Assembly: GCA_963575745.1 (NCBI GenBank)
Contig: CAUYUJ010008558.1
Location: forward strand, 421,881-485,880
DNA: 64,000 nucleotides
DNA from: Prorocentrum cordatum
Taxonomy: Eukaryota > Sar > Dinophyceae > Prorocentrales > Prorocentraceae
Direction: 5' to 3'
A program made the translations under genes and the position numbers. Positions 37,529-49,920 of the stretch are shown one piece after another. The notes under the pieces are model-generated. The model was not told where the DNA came from. It saw only the letters and a program-made list of their open reading frames with translations, and ran no database searches. Within the stretch, counting starts at the first letter, position 1, and every line of letters starts with the position of its first letter.

Positions 37529-37686
37529 TTACCAGCCTCGAGCTTACTCCTATCCCTAAGATGGACACGCCAAAAGGCGATGGCAGTCCTAGGGATGCGC
37601 CCTCAAAACAGAAGGGAACCCCTGATATTGGTATCGTGATGAGGAGGTGCCCCGCACAGGGATAGGGTTAGGTTCCAGGCTGGTAA
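37529..37686 (+). mobile_element. CCAGCCTCGA inverted-repeat element, copy 2
   Basis: Ends TTACCAGCCTCGAGC and GGTTCCAGGCTGGTAA are inverted. Interior as in copy 1. It abuts the previous element with no spacer. Confidence 0.85.
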
Positions 37687-37752
37687 GAGGGGGAGGGTGG
37701 GGTTCACTTCGCTCGGGAGCTCCCGAGCGAAGCGAACCCCACCCTCCCCCTC
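37687..37752. mobile_element. TAGGGGGCCAC foldback family, core only
   Basis: A 64-66 bp palindrome of GAGGGTGGGGTTCACTTCG type meeting at CGGGAGCTCCCG. It matches the centre of the elements at 44993 and 46112, but the outer TAGGGGGCCAC arms are missing. Confidence 0.8.
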
Positions 37753-37772
37753 AAAGATCGTGGGGGGTAAAG

Positions 37773-37906
37773 CTTGCCGTCGCTCGGACGTCCGTTTCCC
37801 GTGAATGTTTTTCGGTCTCGTGCGCGGTTTCTGTTGCTCGAGGCTCCAGGATCATCCTCGATGCTTCTCGTCGAGACAAGAATGCACGCGTCCGAGCGAT
37901 GCCAAG
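37773..37906 (-). mobile_element. CATCGCTCGGACGT inverted-repeat element, copy 1
   Basis: Ends CTTGCCGTCGCTCGGACGT and the inverted GCGTCCGAGCGATGCCAAG. The interior, read on the minus strand, contains CGAGGATGATCC as in the other copies. Confidence 0.85.
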
Positions 37907-38627
37907 TTCGGCTACACGCAGGAGTGACCCTGGATGAGAGTGACCTCTGGTGCGCGGCTTTTTGGGGGGGCCGCGTAGGGACCAAACCTGGGCGCGCCGA
38001 GCCGTGGGCACCTCCGCGGGGAGGCCTGCCGTGCATCATCGCATCTCGGGGAGAGGCCGGCCACCCGCCGCCTCCTAGTAGCTCCCGCGCCGCCCGCGCG
38101 CTCTCGCGCGGGTGCAGAGAATTTTTCCTGCTGTGTGCCGCGCGCTCGCGCGCGGGCGGTGCTCGCCCCGGGTGCTCCCTGCGTCGCGCCGTCTGCCCTG
38201 ATCCGTGCTCCCCATCCTCCGCTCCCTCATGCGTCCTTCGGTCGCTCCCTCCCTCCCTCCCCTCCACAATTACTCAATATGAATACTACTCTCCCTCTTC
38301 CCCCGAAGGCGGCCTGAAAGTAGTCGACCCCCACCCGCGTACGGTTTTTTTACACAGGATTCCCGGGAGTTGGGTTTTCGCCTGCGTTTTTTTCAAAATG
38401 CTGCTCTCGCTGAGGCGCCGGCCTCATTTCTGCTCCCGAATCGTTCCGAATCGTGCTCCCGCTGCAGCGTGGGCCTCATTTTCGGATCGGTGTTTGGCCT
38501 CCGTCGTTCAGGATGGCGTTCTCGCCCCAGCGCGGGCCTCTTTCTCGCGCGCCCATCCGCCCGCCACCACCGCGCCGCACCACGCCCCGCCCCGCCGCAC
38601 GCACACCCACCGCCACTTCCACCCACC

Positions 38628-39255
<628 letters not shown>

Positions 39256-39447
39256 CACCACCCACTACGCACACGCGCGCGGAGCCACAGGTCCGCTACG
39301 ACACGCGTCCGCGGATAGAGAAAATCAGCGCCATGGTAAGGGATGGGAGGGAGGGGTAGGATGTCAGAAGTTGACGCGAGCGCACCTAACTTGCCTCCCT
39401 CCCCTCCCCTCCCTCCTCCGATCCGTGCTCCCCGTCCTCCGCTCCTC

Positions 39448-39606
39448 ACCACCCACCAAAACGCCCCAACCCAACCCGAAGGTTCAGATTTACCTTCGAT
39501 TCCTAGTGGGGGGGGGTCGGGAGACCTCGAAAAAACACGCGTGGAACCCTTACCCCCCCTAACCCGAAAAGCGGGTCTTCGGGTTGGGTTGGGGTGGTCT
39601 GGTAGG
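39448..39606 (+). mobile_element. CCACCCACCAAA inverted-repeat element, copy 1
   Basis: Left end CCCCAACCCAACCCGAAGG and right end CTTCGGGTTGGGTTGGGG are inverted. The interior has ACACGC(G/A)TGGAACCCTTACC. A second copy is at 39869-40028. Confidence 0.85.
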
Positions 39607-39609
39607 TAG

Positions 39610-39722
39610 CCAGCTCCCTCTCGTTCGTCCTTCTCCTCGTCGCTCCCTCCCTCCCTCCCCTCCCTCCCTCCCTCCCCTCCCTCCCTCCCTCTCCTCCCCC
39701 TCCCCCTACCCCCCGTCCGCCG
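39610..39722 (+). repeat. CTCC/CTCCC microsatellite
   Basis: Pyrimidine tract ending CCGCGCCCAG, followed by an open segment (GEEVAREGVFQAGRL) that could be an exon; support for that exon is weak. Confidence 0.85.
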
Positions 39723-39868
39723 CGCCCAGGGCGAGGAGGTGGCGCGCGAGGGCGTGTTCCAGGCTGGGCGGCTGCGCCGCTGTGCTCCTGCGACGCGTCG
39801 CAGCGTGGACGCATACAGTCGGGGCGCTGCAGTAAGCACCATGTTGGGTCCAGGAGGGGCTCTTCACC

Positions 39869-40028
39869 ACCCACCAAACCACCCCAACCCAACCCGAAGG
39901 CTCAGATTTGCCCTCCATTTCCAGTGGGGGGGGGTCGCGGAACGTGGACAAAAACACGCATGGAACCCTTACCCCCCCGAACCCGAAATTCGGGTCTTCG
40001 GGTTGGGTTGGGGTGGTCTGGTGGGTAG
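39869..40028 (+). mobile_element. CCACCCACCAAA inverted-repeat element, copy 2
   Basis: Same ends and interior as copy 1, about 260 bp further on. Confidence 0.85.
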
Positions 40029-40622
40029 TCAGCTCTGGTTTTCGGGCATATCTGAGATTTCGGTCGGGGAACCTACTCGTGGCCGAGGCTCGCCGTGGCC
40101 AGAGCAGCCCCGTCGTTCCTTATGCCTTGTCCCTCCTAGTAGCACGATGACTAGAAGCACGCGTGAATAAATTTACCTGGGCTTTGAAAGAGGAGCTCGC
40201 TATGCAATCTTTCGTGGCATGATGGCGGCCTCGCGAACTGGGGGTAGGACGTATGCATGTGCGTTGCTGGGCGCGTGTGCCTTTTGTGGGCGCCCTGCCA
40301 ATGATGGGGACTGGGAAGGGAGGAGAACATGGGGAGGCCGAAGGAGCAGGATGATCAGGAGTCGGAAGAGGACGGAGGAGGGATCCCGCGACCACGGCGG
40401 CGCGAGAGAGAGTCAGGCCCGACGTTCGTTCCCCGAAGAGCTGGCAGCGGAAGGAGCAGCGTAGATCCCGGCGGCTTTCCGGCCTCCAGGTGCGCTCCGG
40501 CGGTTGCGCCTCGCCGAAAGCGTTCTGGTGGTGCTGAGATGGTCCCCAACGGCCATGGGGAGAACAGCAAGGAGCAACGACAGGGGGCCGTTTGGAGGCC
40601 TTTGCGCGCCATGGGCCTCGTG

Positions 40623-40752
40623 CTTGGCATCGCTCGAACGTGTGCATTTTTTTTCGGCGAGGACCATCGAGGAGCATCCTTGATCATTTGGCGAAACAGC
40701 CACGCACGAAACCGAAAAAGACACAGGGAATGGACGTCCGAGCGATGGCCAG
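40623..40752 (+). mobile_element. CATCGCTCGGACGT element, copy 2
   Basis: From CTTGGCATCGCTCGAACGTG to ACGTCCGAGCGATGGCCAG. Interior GAGGACCATCGAGGAGCATC as in the copies at 55868 and 62357. Confidence 0.85.
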
Positions 40753-41278
40753 CGTGAGGGTGCTCCAGGAGCCTCTTTTGTGCCTCCCTGGATGAAGCCG
40801 GGGTCACCTGGAGGCCAGGGCCACTCCTACTGTAGCAACACCCCACCAGGGACCGAGGGGGGCGGTGGTCGTTACGATCCAAGTGAGGACGGACAGCGTG
40901 GGGACGAAGACCACTTCAAGAGGTCTCTTGTCCGTGCTCAGCAGGACGCTTTCGGTGTCGCCGCGGACGTTGTCCACCAGAGGCAAAACGTCGACCGTAC
41001 ACTCTGGCCGCTGTGGGTTCTGGACAGCATGAGTTGCTCGCATCGTGCCCATGTTTCTCGTACCCGTGGGGGGGGGAATCGACGTCACCCCAACACACTT
41101 CTACTACATGTGCCTCGCACCTCTAGGGGCGACGCGTGCACCGAGAAATCTTCTAGTACATGCGTCGTGGCGGGCGCTTTCTGGCCACGCCGCTCGGGAA
41201 AAGATCTACTACAAGATGGGTATACTATATGTTCGGGTCGGACGCGCGCCTCCAAGGAGGACATATATCAGGAGGAAA

Positions 41279-41426
41279 AAACACAGACAACATTAATCGA
41301 CGATCCCCAGGAAAATATGGAAAATATGGGAAGTGGGGGGGAAGACAAGAACCCAGAAAATAATGAAACATATAGGGGAATCTTTTTATTTGTGTGTATT
41401 TATTTGTGGGCCCTGGGGCCCCTTCA
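41279..41426 (+). mobile_element. CAGGAGGG introner-like element, copy D
   Basis: Left junction ATAT|CAGGAGG and right junction CTTCA|ATATAG suggest a short target-site duplication (ATAT). The interior is typical. Confidence 0.85.
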
Positions 41427-42470
41427 ATATAGTACTGGTATGTCTCTGTCCGTCCCAGGGAAGGCGTGCCCTTGCGTGCTCCATGCGGGGAGTGCAACAC
41501 GGGGGGGGGGGGGGACGTGGTGGAGCAGGAGAGAGGCCGGGCGCCGAGGGGCGGAAGGGGGGGCGCGAGGCGTCGGGAGGCGTGGCGTCGAGAGGCCTGG
41601 CGTCGGTGGGCGTCAAGAGGGCAGGGACAGGGAGAGGGATAGCCGGGTCGAGGGGCATGAATGAACCGCTTCGCGACGCGAGTCGGAAGCGGCACCGCGC
41701 CAAGAGGACTTGGCTCGTCTCGAAGCCTGATCTTTAGGCCACTGCCCAGCACGGAACCTCTCGGGATGTCTCCGACAGGCCTTTCGTACGAGGCTCAGAA
41801 CTCTGCTCGGCCAGTGGCTTCCGAGTAGGAGGTCGTTGTGTGATACCCGATCCCGAACCGAACCTCCGCATCGGTTTGGGAGGTCGCCTCGGCGATCACG
41901 GCGGCCACAAGTCTGGGCAAGGCTCTTGTCAAGGAGTGGCGTGCCTTTTTTCCCAGCCCTCCCCCGCTCTGCGATGCAGGCGTGGCTCACACTCAACAAG
42001 ATAGCCACAGAGCCTCGTCAACTGATCCTCAGCAGGGGCAGGCTTGCGGTTGTCACGCGATGGCGGCAGGAGGGCAGGGGGGGAGACAGGAGCCCTCGCA
42101 GGCGAGCACACACCTCCGCATCCGCATCCGCCGCACCCGCTGCCTCGCGCGCTGGGCCCCCGAGCTGCGCCCCCGCGGCCGCGGAGCGTTTTTTTCTCGC
42201 GGACTGCCCCGCGCGGAGCGCATCCGTGCGACCGCGCGTCCGCGGGATCGCTCGGACGGGGCCAGGACGGGGATGAGCCGTTCCAGAGCTCGACTAGGGG
42301 ATCGACTAATTACAACATTGATTTAACCCATAATTGATTTCCCGCCGAATCTGCGAACAGTGCGTATCATGTCCCGCAGATCTGTGGGCATTCCATACGC
42401 GTTGCTTCGCATCCGGCGAGGAAGCACGTTCTGACGGAAACCAGTGCTGTGGTCGATTCCCCATTTGCAG

Positions 42471-42600
42471 AGCGTTCCAGAACGCGCTCAGAACGCTCCG
42501 AGAAGGCCGCGGCGCCAAGGACGCCCTCCAGTTCCGCCGCATCTCAGCGATTCTCGATTTATCCTCACTCGATTTTGTCCTCGTCCTGGCTTCGTCCCTC
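42471..42600 (+). repeat. Interspersed repeat AGCGTTCCAGAACGC, copy 1 of 3
   Basis: Shares GCGTTCC(A/G)GAACGC, GGCCGCGGCGCC, and AGCGATTCTCGA- or AGAGATTCTCGA-like words with 48697-48840 and 55326-55445. Confidence 0.65.
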
Positions 42601-43159
42601 CTCATCGCGCCCCTGAATCCAGACCGCGAGGGCGCGGACGCGGATACGTTCGCGCCGCTCGTGAAGCCCCGCAGGAGGGAGGCGGGAGGCCTTCAGGACG
42701 AGGCAGGGCGGCTCGCTTCGCTTCCTGCGCTTCGCGCCGATTCGGTTTTTCGACGGCCTCGGATGCCGATTCGCTTCGACCTCGGAGTCCGCTGTGGGCT
42801 CCGATCTCTAAACGGAGGCCTGCCAGCCTGCCGGCTTCCGCCGATTCGGTTTCTCTCCCGACCGGGCTGCGGAGTGCCGCCGAGACCCGATTCATCCTCT
42901 GAGGGACGGCGAAAACCGACCCCCATCCCCAGTCCCGACTCCCGTCCCCGAGCCGGCGATTCCAGGGGTCGGGTTTGGGAGTGGGGGCGTTCTCTCCCTT
43001 CCCGGACCCCGAACCCCCCCCAACACCCCGAGTCTCGACCCCCTGGATATCGCGGGTTCGAGAGTGGGGTCGGGACTGGGAGTGGCGTGGGTTTTCGCCC
43101 TCCAGGTCCCGGACCCCCGACGTCGCGATTCTTTCACGACGTCGACCCCCATGCAGAGG

Positions 43160-43755
43160 TCTGGACCCTTCCCTCCTCCACCTCCTCCTCCTCCTCCTCC
43201 TCCTCCTCCTCCTCCTCCTCCTCCTTTCATATCCCGAGTCGTTTTGTTGCCAGTCCCGAGGCCCGGCGAGGGCCCCCAGAGGCCGAAGATGGTGCAAAAC
43301 ACCTCCCGCCGTGACTTTTGTCACGACGCGGGGGGGTGTCTGGGATGCCGCTCTCCGAGCCGAATTTTCGATTCGACTCTGGGCTCGCTCGCCCCCGGAG
43401 GGCCGCCCGCGGACGGGGGGCACCCGGCGCAGGGGGGGACTCGGCGGGCTCCGCTGGGCGCGCGGCCAGGCGATCCAGGACTGCCACCACACCGAGGATA
43501 GACCCGGCGGCCCTCTGCTCCTTTTCCTCCCCCTCCCTCTCCTCCTCCTTCTCCTCCTCCTCCTCCTCTCCACCTCCACCACCTCCACCTCCTGCTCCTC
43601 CTCCTCTCTCCTCCTCCTCCCTCCTCCTCCTCTTCCTCTTCCTCCTCCCCCTCCCCCTCCCCCTCCCCCTCCCCCCTCCTCCTTCTCCTCCCTCCTCCTC
43701 CGCCTCCTCCACCTCCTCCTCCTCCTCCTCCTCCTTCTCCCTCCTCCTCCTCGCC
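43160..43755 (+). repeat. CTC/CCT microsatellite blocks
   Basis: Two pyrimidine blocks (about 43165-43225 and 43515-43755) around a GC-rich non-coding stretch. Confidence 0.9.
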
Positions 43756-44369
43756 CTCGGGATCGGGGAAACGGAAGACTTGAATAAGCCAGAACTCGGG
43801 TTTTCGGGCGCTTTTTGACGAGCGTGTTCTGGATTTTTTGGTCTGCGGGTCGAGAGCAGGCCTCTTCCGGTTAAAGCACTAATTGGGGAGACAGGGCGCG
43901 AGCGGGCGGGGCCTCAGGCGGCCGGAGGGCGCGGGGTGCAGGCGGTGCCGAAGAGCTTGCACAGGAAAGGTACGCCTTGGACAGGAGCCGGAGGCGAAGT
44001 TCCGGAGGGAGAGCGAGGTGGTAAGCGCGTGTTCTGGACTCTGAAGGTCCAGTTTGCGTGGGGTGTTTGCAGCGGGAGGTCGTGCCAAATTTCAGACGTG
44101 GCCTCGTCGTTTCCATGCTGGCCCCGTCAGGCCGACCCGAGTCCCCCGAGCCCGAGTCCTACGTTTCCCCGACAGGAGGGGACAGGGTGCTCGGACCGCT
44201 GCCCTGCCTCGTCAACCCGAGTCCCCCGAGCCCGAGCCCTACGTTTCCCCGACAGGAGGGACAGGGTGCTCGGACCGCTACCCTTCCTCGTTCTCCCCCT
44301 CTTGTCGGGCCTGGGCCACCGGGAGGCCCTCGTCGCCACCCCCGGCCTCGCTTTTCGAATTTCGAGCGC

Positions 44370-44475
44370 ACCCAGGGAGGGAGGAGGGAGGAGGAGGGAG
44401 GATGGCGGAGGAGGAGGAGGAGGAGGGCGGAGGAGGAGGAGGAGGAGGAGGAGGAGAAGGAGGAGGAGCGGTACG
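44370..44475 (+). repeat. GGA microsatellite
   Basis: GGAGGA tract. Just upstream, a roughly 80-bp direct repeat (CCCGAGTCCCCCGAGCCCGAG words, 44135-44290) is visible. Confidence 0.85.
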
Positions 44476-44535
44476 GGCCCCGCTTCGAATTTCGAACAGT
44501 CAGAGAGCGCACCCAGGGAGAGGTCCAGGGAGTAT

Positions 44536-44699
44536 CAGGAGGGAAAGAAACACACAGACACAATTCATCGCAGATTCCCCAGAAAATCAGGAAAAATATG
44601 GGAAGTGTGGGGGGAAGACAAAAACCCAGAAAATATAGGAAAAGATGTGGAATATTTATATTTGTGTGTATTTATTTGTGTGTCCCAGGGCCCCTTCAG
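44536..44699 (+). mobile_element. CAGGAGGG introner-like element, copy E with target duplication
   Basis: Left AGTAT|CAGGAGGG and right CCCCTTCAG|AGTAT give a perfect 5-bp target-site duplication. It is the best-preserved copy. Confidence 0.9.
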
Positions 44700-44796
44700 A
44701 GTATCGGTATCGGCACATGTTGGTTTTCCTTTCCACCCAGACGTGGGCGGCGCGCACGCCGTGGGAGCGCAGCCTGCCCGTTCGGTACCTTCTGTT

Positions 44797-44992
44797 GGGA
44801 TGCAACTCCTGGGAGGTCAAGCTCTGATTTTGCACTGGTCCGAAGTCCGGCTTAATCCCGCTGAATCCCGCTTAATCTTGCTGAATCCCACTTAATCCCG
44901 CTGAATCCGAGGCCCAGTCCAGCGCAATAGCTCCCCAATGGGGCTTCATCCTCCGTCATCTTTCCGACGAGAACCTCTATAGTTGCCTCCTA
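44797..44992 (+). repeat. Interspersed repeat with GCTTAATCC tandem core, copy 1
   Basis: Contains ATGCAACTCCTGGGAGGTCA, then a 10-bp CCGCTTAATC-type tandem, then a CCGACGAGAACCTC end. Copy 2 is at 46577-46805. Confidence 0.75.
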
Positions 44993-45146
44993 TAGGGGGC
45001 CACACGCGAACCCTACCCCTACCCCCCACGATTTCTGAGGGGGAGGGTGGGGTTCACTTCGCTCGGGAGCTTCCGAACGAAGTGAACCCCACCCTCCCCC
45101 TCAGAAATCGTGGGGGGTAGGGGTAGGGTTCGCATGTGGCCCCCTA
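44993..45146. mobile_element. TAGGGGGCCAC foldback element, copy 2
   Basis: A 154-bp near-perfect palindrome: TAGGGGGCCACACGCGAACC at the left, the complement at the right, centre CGGGAGCTTCCG. It is inserted at the end of the preceding repeat. Confidence 0.9.
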
Positions 45147-45529
45147 TTGCCGACGAAAACCTCTCTCGTAACTTTTGGTGTCCCCCTCTGCCCAGCTGTT
45201 GGCGGTGCGCACGTCGTGGGCGCGGCGGGCGTGGTCCGTGCCCGCGCGTCCGCGGCCTCTCGCGGGCTCCGGCCCGCGCGTCCGCGGCCCCGCGGGCGCC
45301 GGCTGTGTTTCCTCGCGGGCGCCCCCGCGCGGAGCGCCTCCGTGCGACGGCTCGTCCGCGGGATATCGTGCCCGGAAATCCAGCCGCGTGGCCTTCTAGT
45401 GGGCGTCGCCAAATGGAGGGGGGGGGGAAAAGGGGTGCATTTCTCGGGCCCTGGAGGCTTGCCCGCGGCATCGTGCCCTGAAGTCCAGCCGGGTGGCCTT
45501 CCAGTGGGCGTCGCCAGATGACGGGGTGC

Positions 45530-45690
45530 GAGTCGGCCCGGATTAGCAGGTCGACCCTGCCAGCTCAAGGGTGCCCTTGTGTCCTGTGCCTCGCGACACG
45601 TGCCTTCTTGCACTCCTATGGCGCTGAAGCCCTCGGAAGGGTCTTGTGTCCTCTCGCGTGCCCTGTCCAATCAAGGCCGACTGTGCATGG
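45530..45690 (+). repeat. Interspersed repeat, copy 1 (inverted copy at 57865-58045)
   Basis: GATTAGCAGGTCGACC, CTTGTGTCCTGTGCCTCGCG and CTCTCGCGTG then CCCTGTCCAATCAAGGCCG recur in reverse orientation at 57865-58045, where a TCC microsatellite interrupts the copy. Confidence 0.75.
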
Positions 45691-45894
45691 AGGGGGGGGA
45701 GAGAGAGAGAGGTGCATTTCTCGGGCCCCAGAGGCTCCTTCTGGGCCCTCAAAGGGGTCCCTTTCTTCAGGGGCCCCTGAGGGCTCTTTCTCTGCAGCCC
45801 TCGCTTCCCCCCGCCCCCATGCATCCCCCCCCCCCATTTACGCGATGCCCAACTTTCAGAATCGAAGAGGGCCCAAACCTAATTTTTCTGGGCT

Positions 45895-46030
45895 CTGTCC
45901 GCAGTTCTTGATCTGCGCTGGGCCCCCCGCGGCGGCGCCTCTGGCGCTGCCTCTGGCTTGCTCCGCCCGTCAGGGACGGGGGTCCAGCGCCGATCCCACC
46001 AGTCTGCGCGGACCTCCAGCACGTTTTTGT
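45895..46030. mobile_element. GGTCCGCGCGGA-type foldback, diverged copy 3
   Basis: Contains TGCGCTGGGCCCCCC at the left and TCCAGCGCCGATCC then GCGCGGACCTCC at the right. Arms are more eroded than in copies 1 and 2. Confidence 0.6.
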
Positions 46031-46111
46031 ATTTCTGCCGTCTGCGGGGGGGACGTCTCTCAAGTCCGGCAGCCTCTCGGGGAAGCCCTCTGGCTTCTGA
46101 GAAGCCCTCGC

Positions 46112-46264
46112 TAGGGGGCCACATGCGAACCCTACCCCTACCCCCTACGGTTTCTGAGGGGGAGGGTGGGGTTCACTTCGTTCGGGAGTTCCCGAGCGAA
46201 GTGACCCCCCCCTCCCCCTCAGAAATCGTGGGGGGTAGGGGTAGGGTTCGCATGTGGCCCCCTA
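46112..46264. mobile_element. TAGGGGGCCAC foldback element, copy 3 with target duplication
   Basis: A 153-bp palindrome flanked by CTCGC on both sides (CTCGC|TAGGGG and CCCCCTA|CTCGC), a 5-bp target-site duplication. Confidence 0.9.
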
Positions 46265-46576
46265 CTCGCGCGCACCCCTTGTGCGCGCCACCACGGAGAT
46301 CTGGGGATCTGATTTGCTCCACGCGGTTGTCCGGATCCTGGGCGGAGAGCCGCATCCGGAGAAGCGGTCCAGGATTCGGGGGTGCCGCGGATTGAAGAGA
46401 TCAGATCGGCGGATGTTTGGAGCCCATGCGCCAGCGGAGGCCCAGAGTAGGTGATTCTTTTGCACAGCTGTGTTCAAGAGCTCGGACCTCTTTATTTTAG
46501 TTCGTCGTCGTCGTTCGTTCGTTCGCCGTGATTTACTGCACGCCCCAGATGTATTGTAACCCCGCACATCTGTTTT

Positions 46577-47020
46577 CGGATGCAACTCCTGGGAGGTCAA
46601 ATTCTGATTTTGCCTTGGTCCGAAATCCGGCTTAATCCAGCTTGATCCTGCTTAATCCGGCTTCATTCCGCTTAATTTGGCCTAGTCCCGCTTACTCCGA
46701 GGCCCCTTCCGGCGTAATGGCTCCCAAAGCCCAAAGCCCAAAGGGGGCTTGATCCGCATTCATTTTTCCGACGAAGACCTCCCAGCAGTTGCCTCCTAAT
46801 CTGTTGCACCACCCCCTTGTCGTTGGACCCCCTTGGATCAGCCCGACTGTGCTCCCAGAGCCGACGTTCCCGCGAAGGTACAGCAATACATTTGTGCCCC
46901 GAGATTTACTGCACGCCCCAGACGCATTGCAACCCCACACACCTGTTGCACCACCCCCTGGTCGCTGGACCCCTTTTTGGGTCAGCCCGACTGTGCTCCC
47001 AGAGCAGACGTTCCCTGGAG
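46577..47020 (+). repeat. GCTTAATCC repeat copy 2 followed by 141-bp tandem repeat
   Basis: 46577-46805 matches 44797-44992. Immediately after, TGTTGCACCACCCCCTTG...CCCAGAGCCGACGTTCCC (46803-46880) is repeated at 46944-47020 with ATTTACTGCACGCCCCAGA between. The same ATTTACTG block also occurs at 46530. Confidence 0.75.
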
Positions 47021-47149
47021 AGGGGGCCCCGGGCTGTTCCGGACCTTGAAGGAGGGGGGGGGCCAGCCAGCGGCAGAGTGGGGCCCCCTCGGGGGGACTT
47101 TCACGGAGGTTTCTGACCAGGCACTGGCGAATGGGGCCAAAGACTCTGC

Positions 47150-47410
<261 letters not shown>

Positions 47411-48696
47411 CGCGGGTAGGTGTCTGTGCGTGGGTGTGCGAATGGGTGTGCGACCTTTACTACACCGCGCCGCCGCGCGTGGCCGCGACGCCAATCTACA
47501 TACACTTAATTGTATATAGGTCTGTGCGTACGTATGCTTCTGAGTGTGCTTTCTTCGTCCGTGTGTCAGTGTGTCCGTGTTTTTCCTTCTTGCCTCCTGC
47601 CACATCCCAATTTGAGCTCGCACCTTCCTGACCCCCCTCAATTGCAAATCGTGTGGGCCCAAGTCAATTCAGCATCAACGATGTATACCCGCTGTCGGAA
47701 CCCCGATCACGCCCGATCCCGCGCAATCCGGCTTATTGGGTTTCAACCAAGAGCTGCTCTGATTGATTGGTCCCTTACGTAAGCAGCCTTGAGAGTTCCC
47801 TCTTCTCCCATTTCCATCTCACCACCCCCCGCCTGGCGAGGACGGTATCGGCCTGTTCGGTTTCGAGAAGGGTTGCCTGTCCCTGCCGCCCGTGGAGGGC
47901 GTACCCGCATTGTTTCATCCGCCGATTGGACTCATCGGCGCGTCGGAGGCAACAGTGTGGGTGTCCGCGCCCCTCTGTCTTGCCTCCCGCCTACCCGGTG
48001 CACCTTCCCACGATTCATTTTTATCCTTCCCGTGGCCACAGCATCGGTAGACCAATACGGGTCCGCGTAGGGTGACCCGTAGGACCAGATGTCGTGTTGT
48101 ATGTGGGTGCGCAACACCGTTCCCCACGTAAAAACACCAGTCTTGTGTCGTTAAGGAACCGCGGTCCACCTGGCATTGGGGTAAGATCCCACGTCTACCG
48201 ATACTGAGTTATTTCGGTTACTTTTCTTTCTCCCACCCCCCACCCCCCTTGCAAAGAGGAGCGGTGCGTGAGAGAGGGTGATCGTGAGAATGCCTGCGTC
48301 ATGCCACCTGCCTGCCCCCTGCCGCGTCCCATGATGTTCTCTCCCAATCTCAGGGTGCACATCTTGGGAGGTCGAACCCCGTCGGCGCTGGCATGTCCGT
48401 GGTCGAAAACGGGCCGGCAAACGGCATCATCCGGCGCCGCGCGGCTTCGCCCCGCCAGTTTTCCGGCCCAGCCCCGGGGGTTTAGTCCCCGAGGGCCTCG
48501 CCGTCCGCCGCCGGCCCTTTCTCTCTGCCACAGCGAGAGAGGCAGCGGCTGTGCTGCGGTTTGCCCCAGACGCTTGGAAATCGTAGGATCCCCGCGAGGG
48601 CGCTTGGCCGGATGGGGCCAGGACGAGGATCAGTCCGTTCCAGGGCGAGGACGGGGCGAGAACGAGGATATCGGGGCCAGGACAAGGATTTCCAAA
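47411..48696. other. Gene-free interval
   Basis: Mixed-composition sequence; no ORF with convincing coding character. It contains a GAACGAGGAT/CAGGACGAGGATC short-repeat zone at 48620-48700. Confidence 0.45.
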
Positions 48697-48840
48697 GCGT
48701 TCCCGAACGCTATCAGAACGATCCAGAACGCTTTAAACAGGCCGCGGCGCCCGATAATTACCTTTTTTGTTTGCAGAGGCGCCTGGTATCAGAGATTCTC
48801 GACGTGTCCTCACCCGGATGTACCCTCACCCGGATTTAGG
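48697..48840 (+). repeat. Interspersed repeat AGCGTTCCAGAACGC, copy 2 of 3
   Basis: See 42471-42600. Here CAGGCCGCGGCGCCC and AGAGATTCTCGACGTGTCCTC are shared. Confidence 0.65.
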
Positions 48841-49072
48841 CTGGCATTCGCCAGGCGCCTTGAGATGTCGGACTTGTTGCTGGACGACTCGTTTCCTTTT
48901 CGGGGGGGCGCGATGCCGGGGTACTGTGCGGGCGCGGCCGCAAGAAACCCTCGCAAGAAGCACGAACCTAAAAACCCGTGCGCGAGGAGCACTTGAGGGG
49001 ACACCCGGAACACCATGGATGCAACAGCTCCGCCGACGGGTGCGGGAAGTCACCGCGCAGCGCGAGAAACGT

Positions 49073-49205
49073 CAGGAGGGAACAAAAACACACAGGCAAC
49101 ATTAATCGTCGATTTCCCAGAAAAATTTAAAACATGGGCAGTGGGGGGAAGACAAAAACCCATGATTTTTTGAAAAATGTGGGGGATCGGATGACTTGTG
49201 TTTAT
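49073..49205 (+). mobile_element. CAGGAGGG introner-like element, copy F (3' end eroded)
   Basis: Left end GTCAGGAGGGAACAAAAAC intact; the right part is shortened and lacks CCCCTTCAG. Confidence 0.75.
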
Positions 49206-49304
49206 TTAGCCCCAGAGAGTATTTAATGATGCCCCCCTAAGGTTTCGGTGGGGAATGGAAACTCGTCCCTCCTCCTCATCCTTCTCCACTTCCCCTCCTG
49301 TGTC

Positions 49305-49500
49305 GGAGAGGAGGAGGAGGAGGAGGAGGAGGAGGAGGAGGAGGAGGAGGAGGAGGAGGAGGAAAAGGAAAAGGAGGAGGAGGAGGCGGAGGCGGAGGCG
49401 GAGGCGGAGGCGGAGGCGGAGGCGGAGGAGGAGGAGGAGGAGGAGGAGGAGGAGGCGGAGGCGGAGGAGGAGGAGGAGGAGGAGGAGGAGGAGGCCGCCA
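49305..49500 (+). repeat. GGA/GGC microsatellite
   Basis: About 190 bp of GGA repeat with an internal GGAGGC hexanucleotide block. Confidence 0.95.
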
Positions 49501-49664
49501 GGCGATGAACGATGGGATGTTTGAGCATTTCTTATGACCTTTCATGCATCCGCCGACGAGAATACTTAATTTCCAACTACTGTCGGGGTCCCAATCCGTC
49601 AAGAAGCCGGCGGGCGAATTATTCGTTTTCCCATGATGGCCCGCGGGTTTATTCAAGACCTTTT

Positions 49665-49682
49665 GGCGTTTTTTTTTTTTTG

Positions 49683-49741
<59 letters not shown>

Positions 49742-49745
49742 TGCG
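49665..49745 (+). repeat. Poly-T and GT microsatellite before an exon-like segment
   Basis: T-run then about 28 GT repeats, then CCCACTTCCCCTCCAG. The following frame (SEEAQDVLTKNRWRLAARP, from about 49769) is exon-like but unproven. Confidence 0.8.
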
Positions 49746-49920
49746 TTTGTGTCCCACTTCCCCTCCAGAGCGAAGAAGCCCAGGATGTCCTGACGAAGAA
49801 CAGATGGCGTCTGGCTGCGCGCCCCCACTGTGCTCTGCGAGGGGGCCGTGGCCTCGGGAGCGCGAGCCTGGCGCAGTTCACGGGGGGATTGTGTCCCCCC
49901 CGGGGAGCGCGAATCAGGCG

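Noticed and set aside
44380-44470. Glu- and Arg-rich protein-coding stretches in GGA tracts (also 2447-2655, 12786-13068 and 49305-49500)
   Set aside because: These are simple microsatellites open in several frames.
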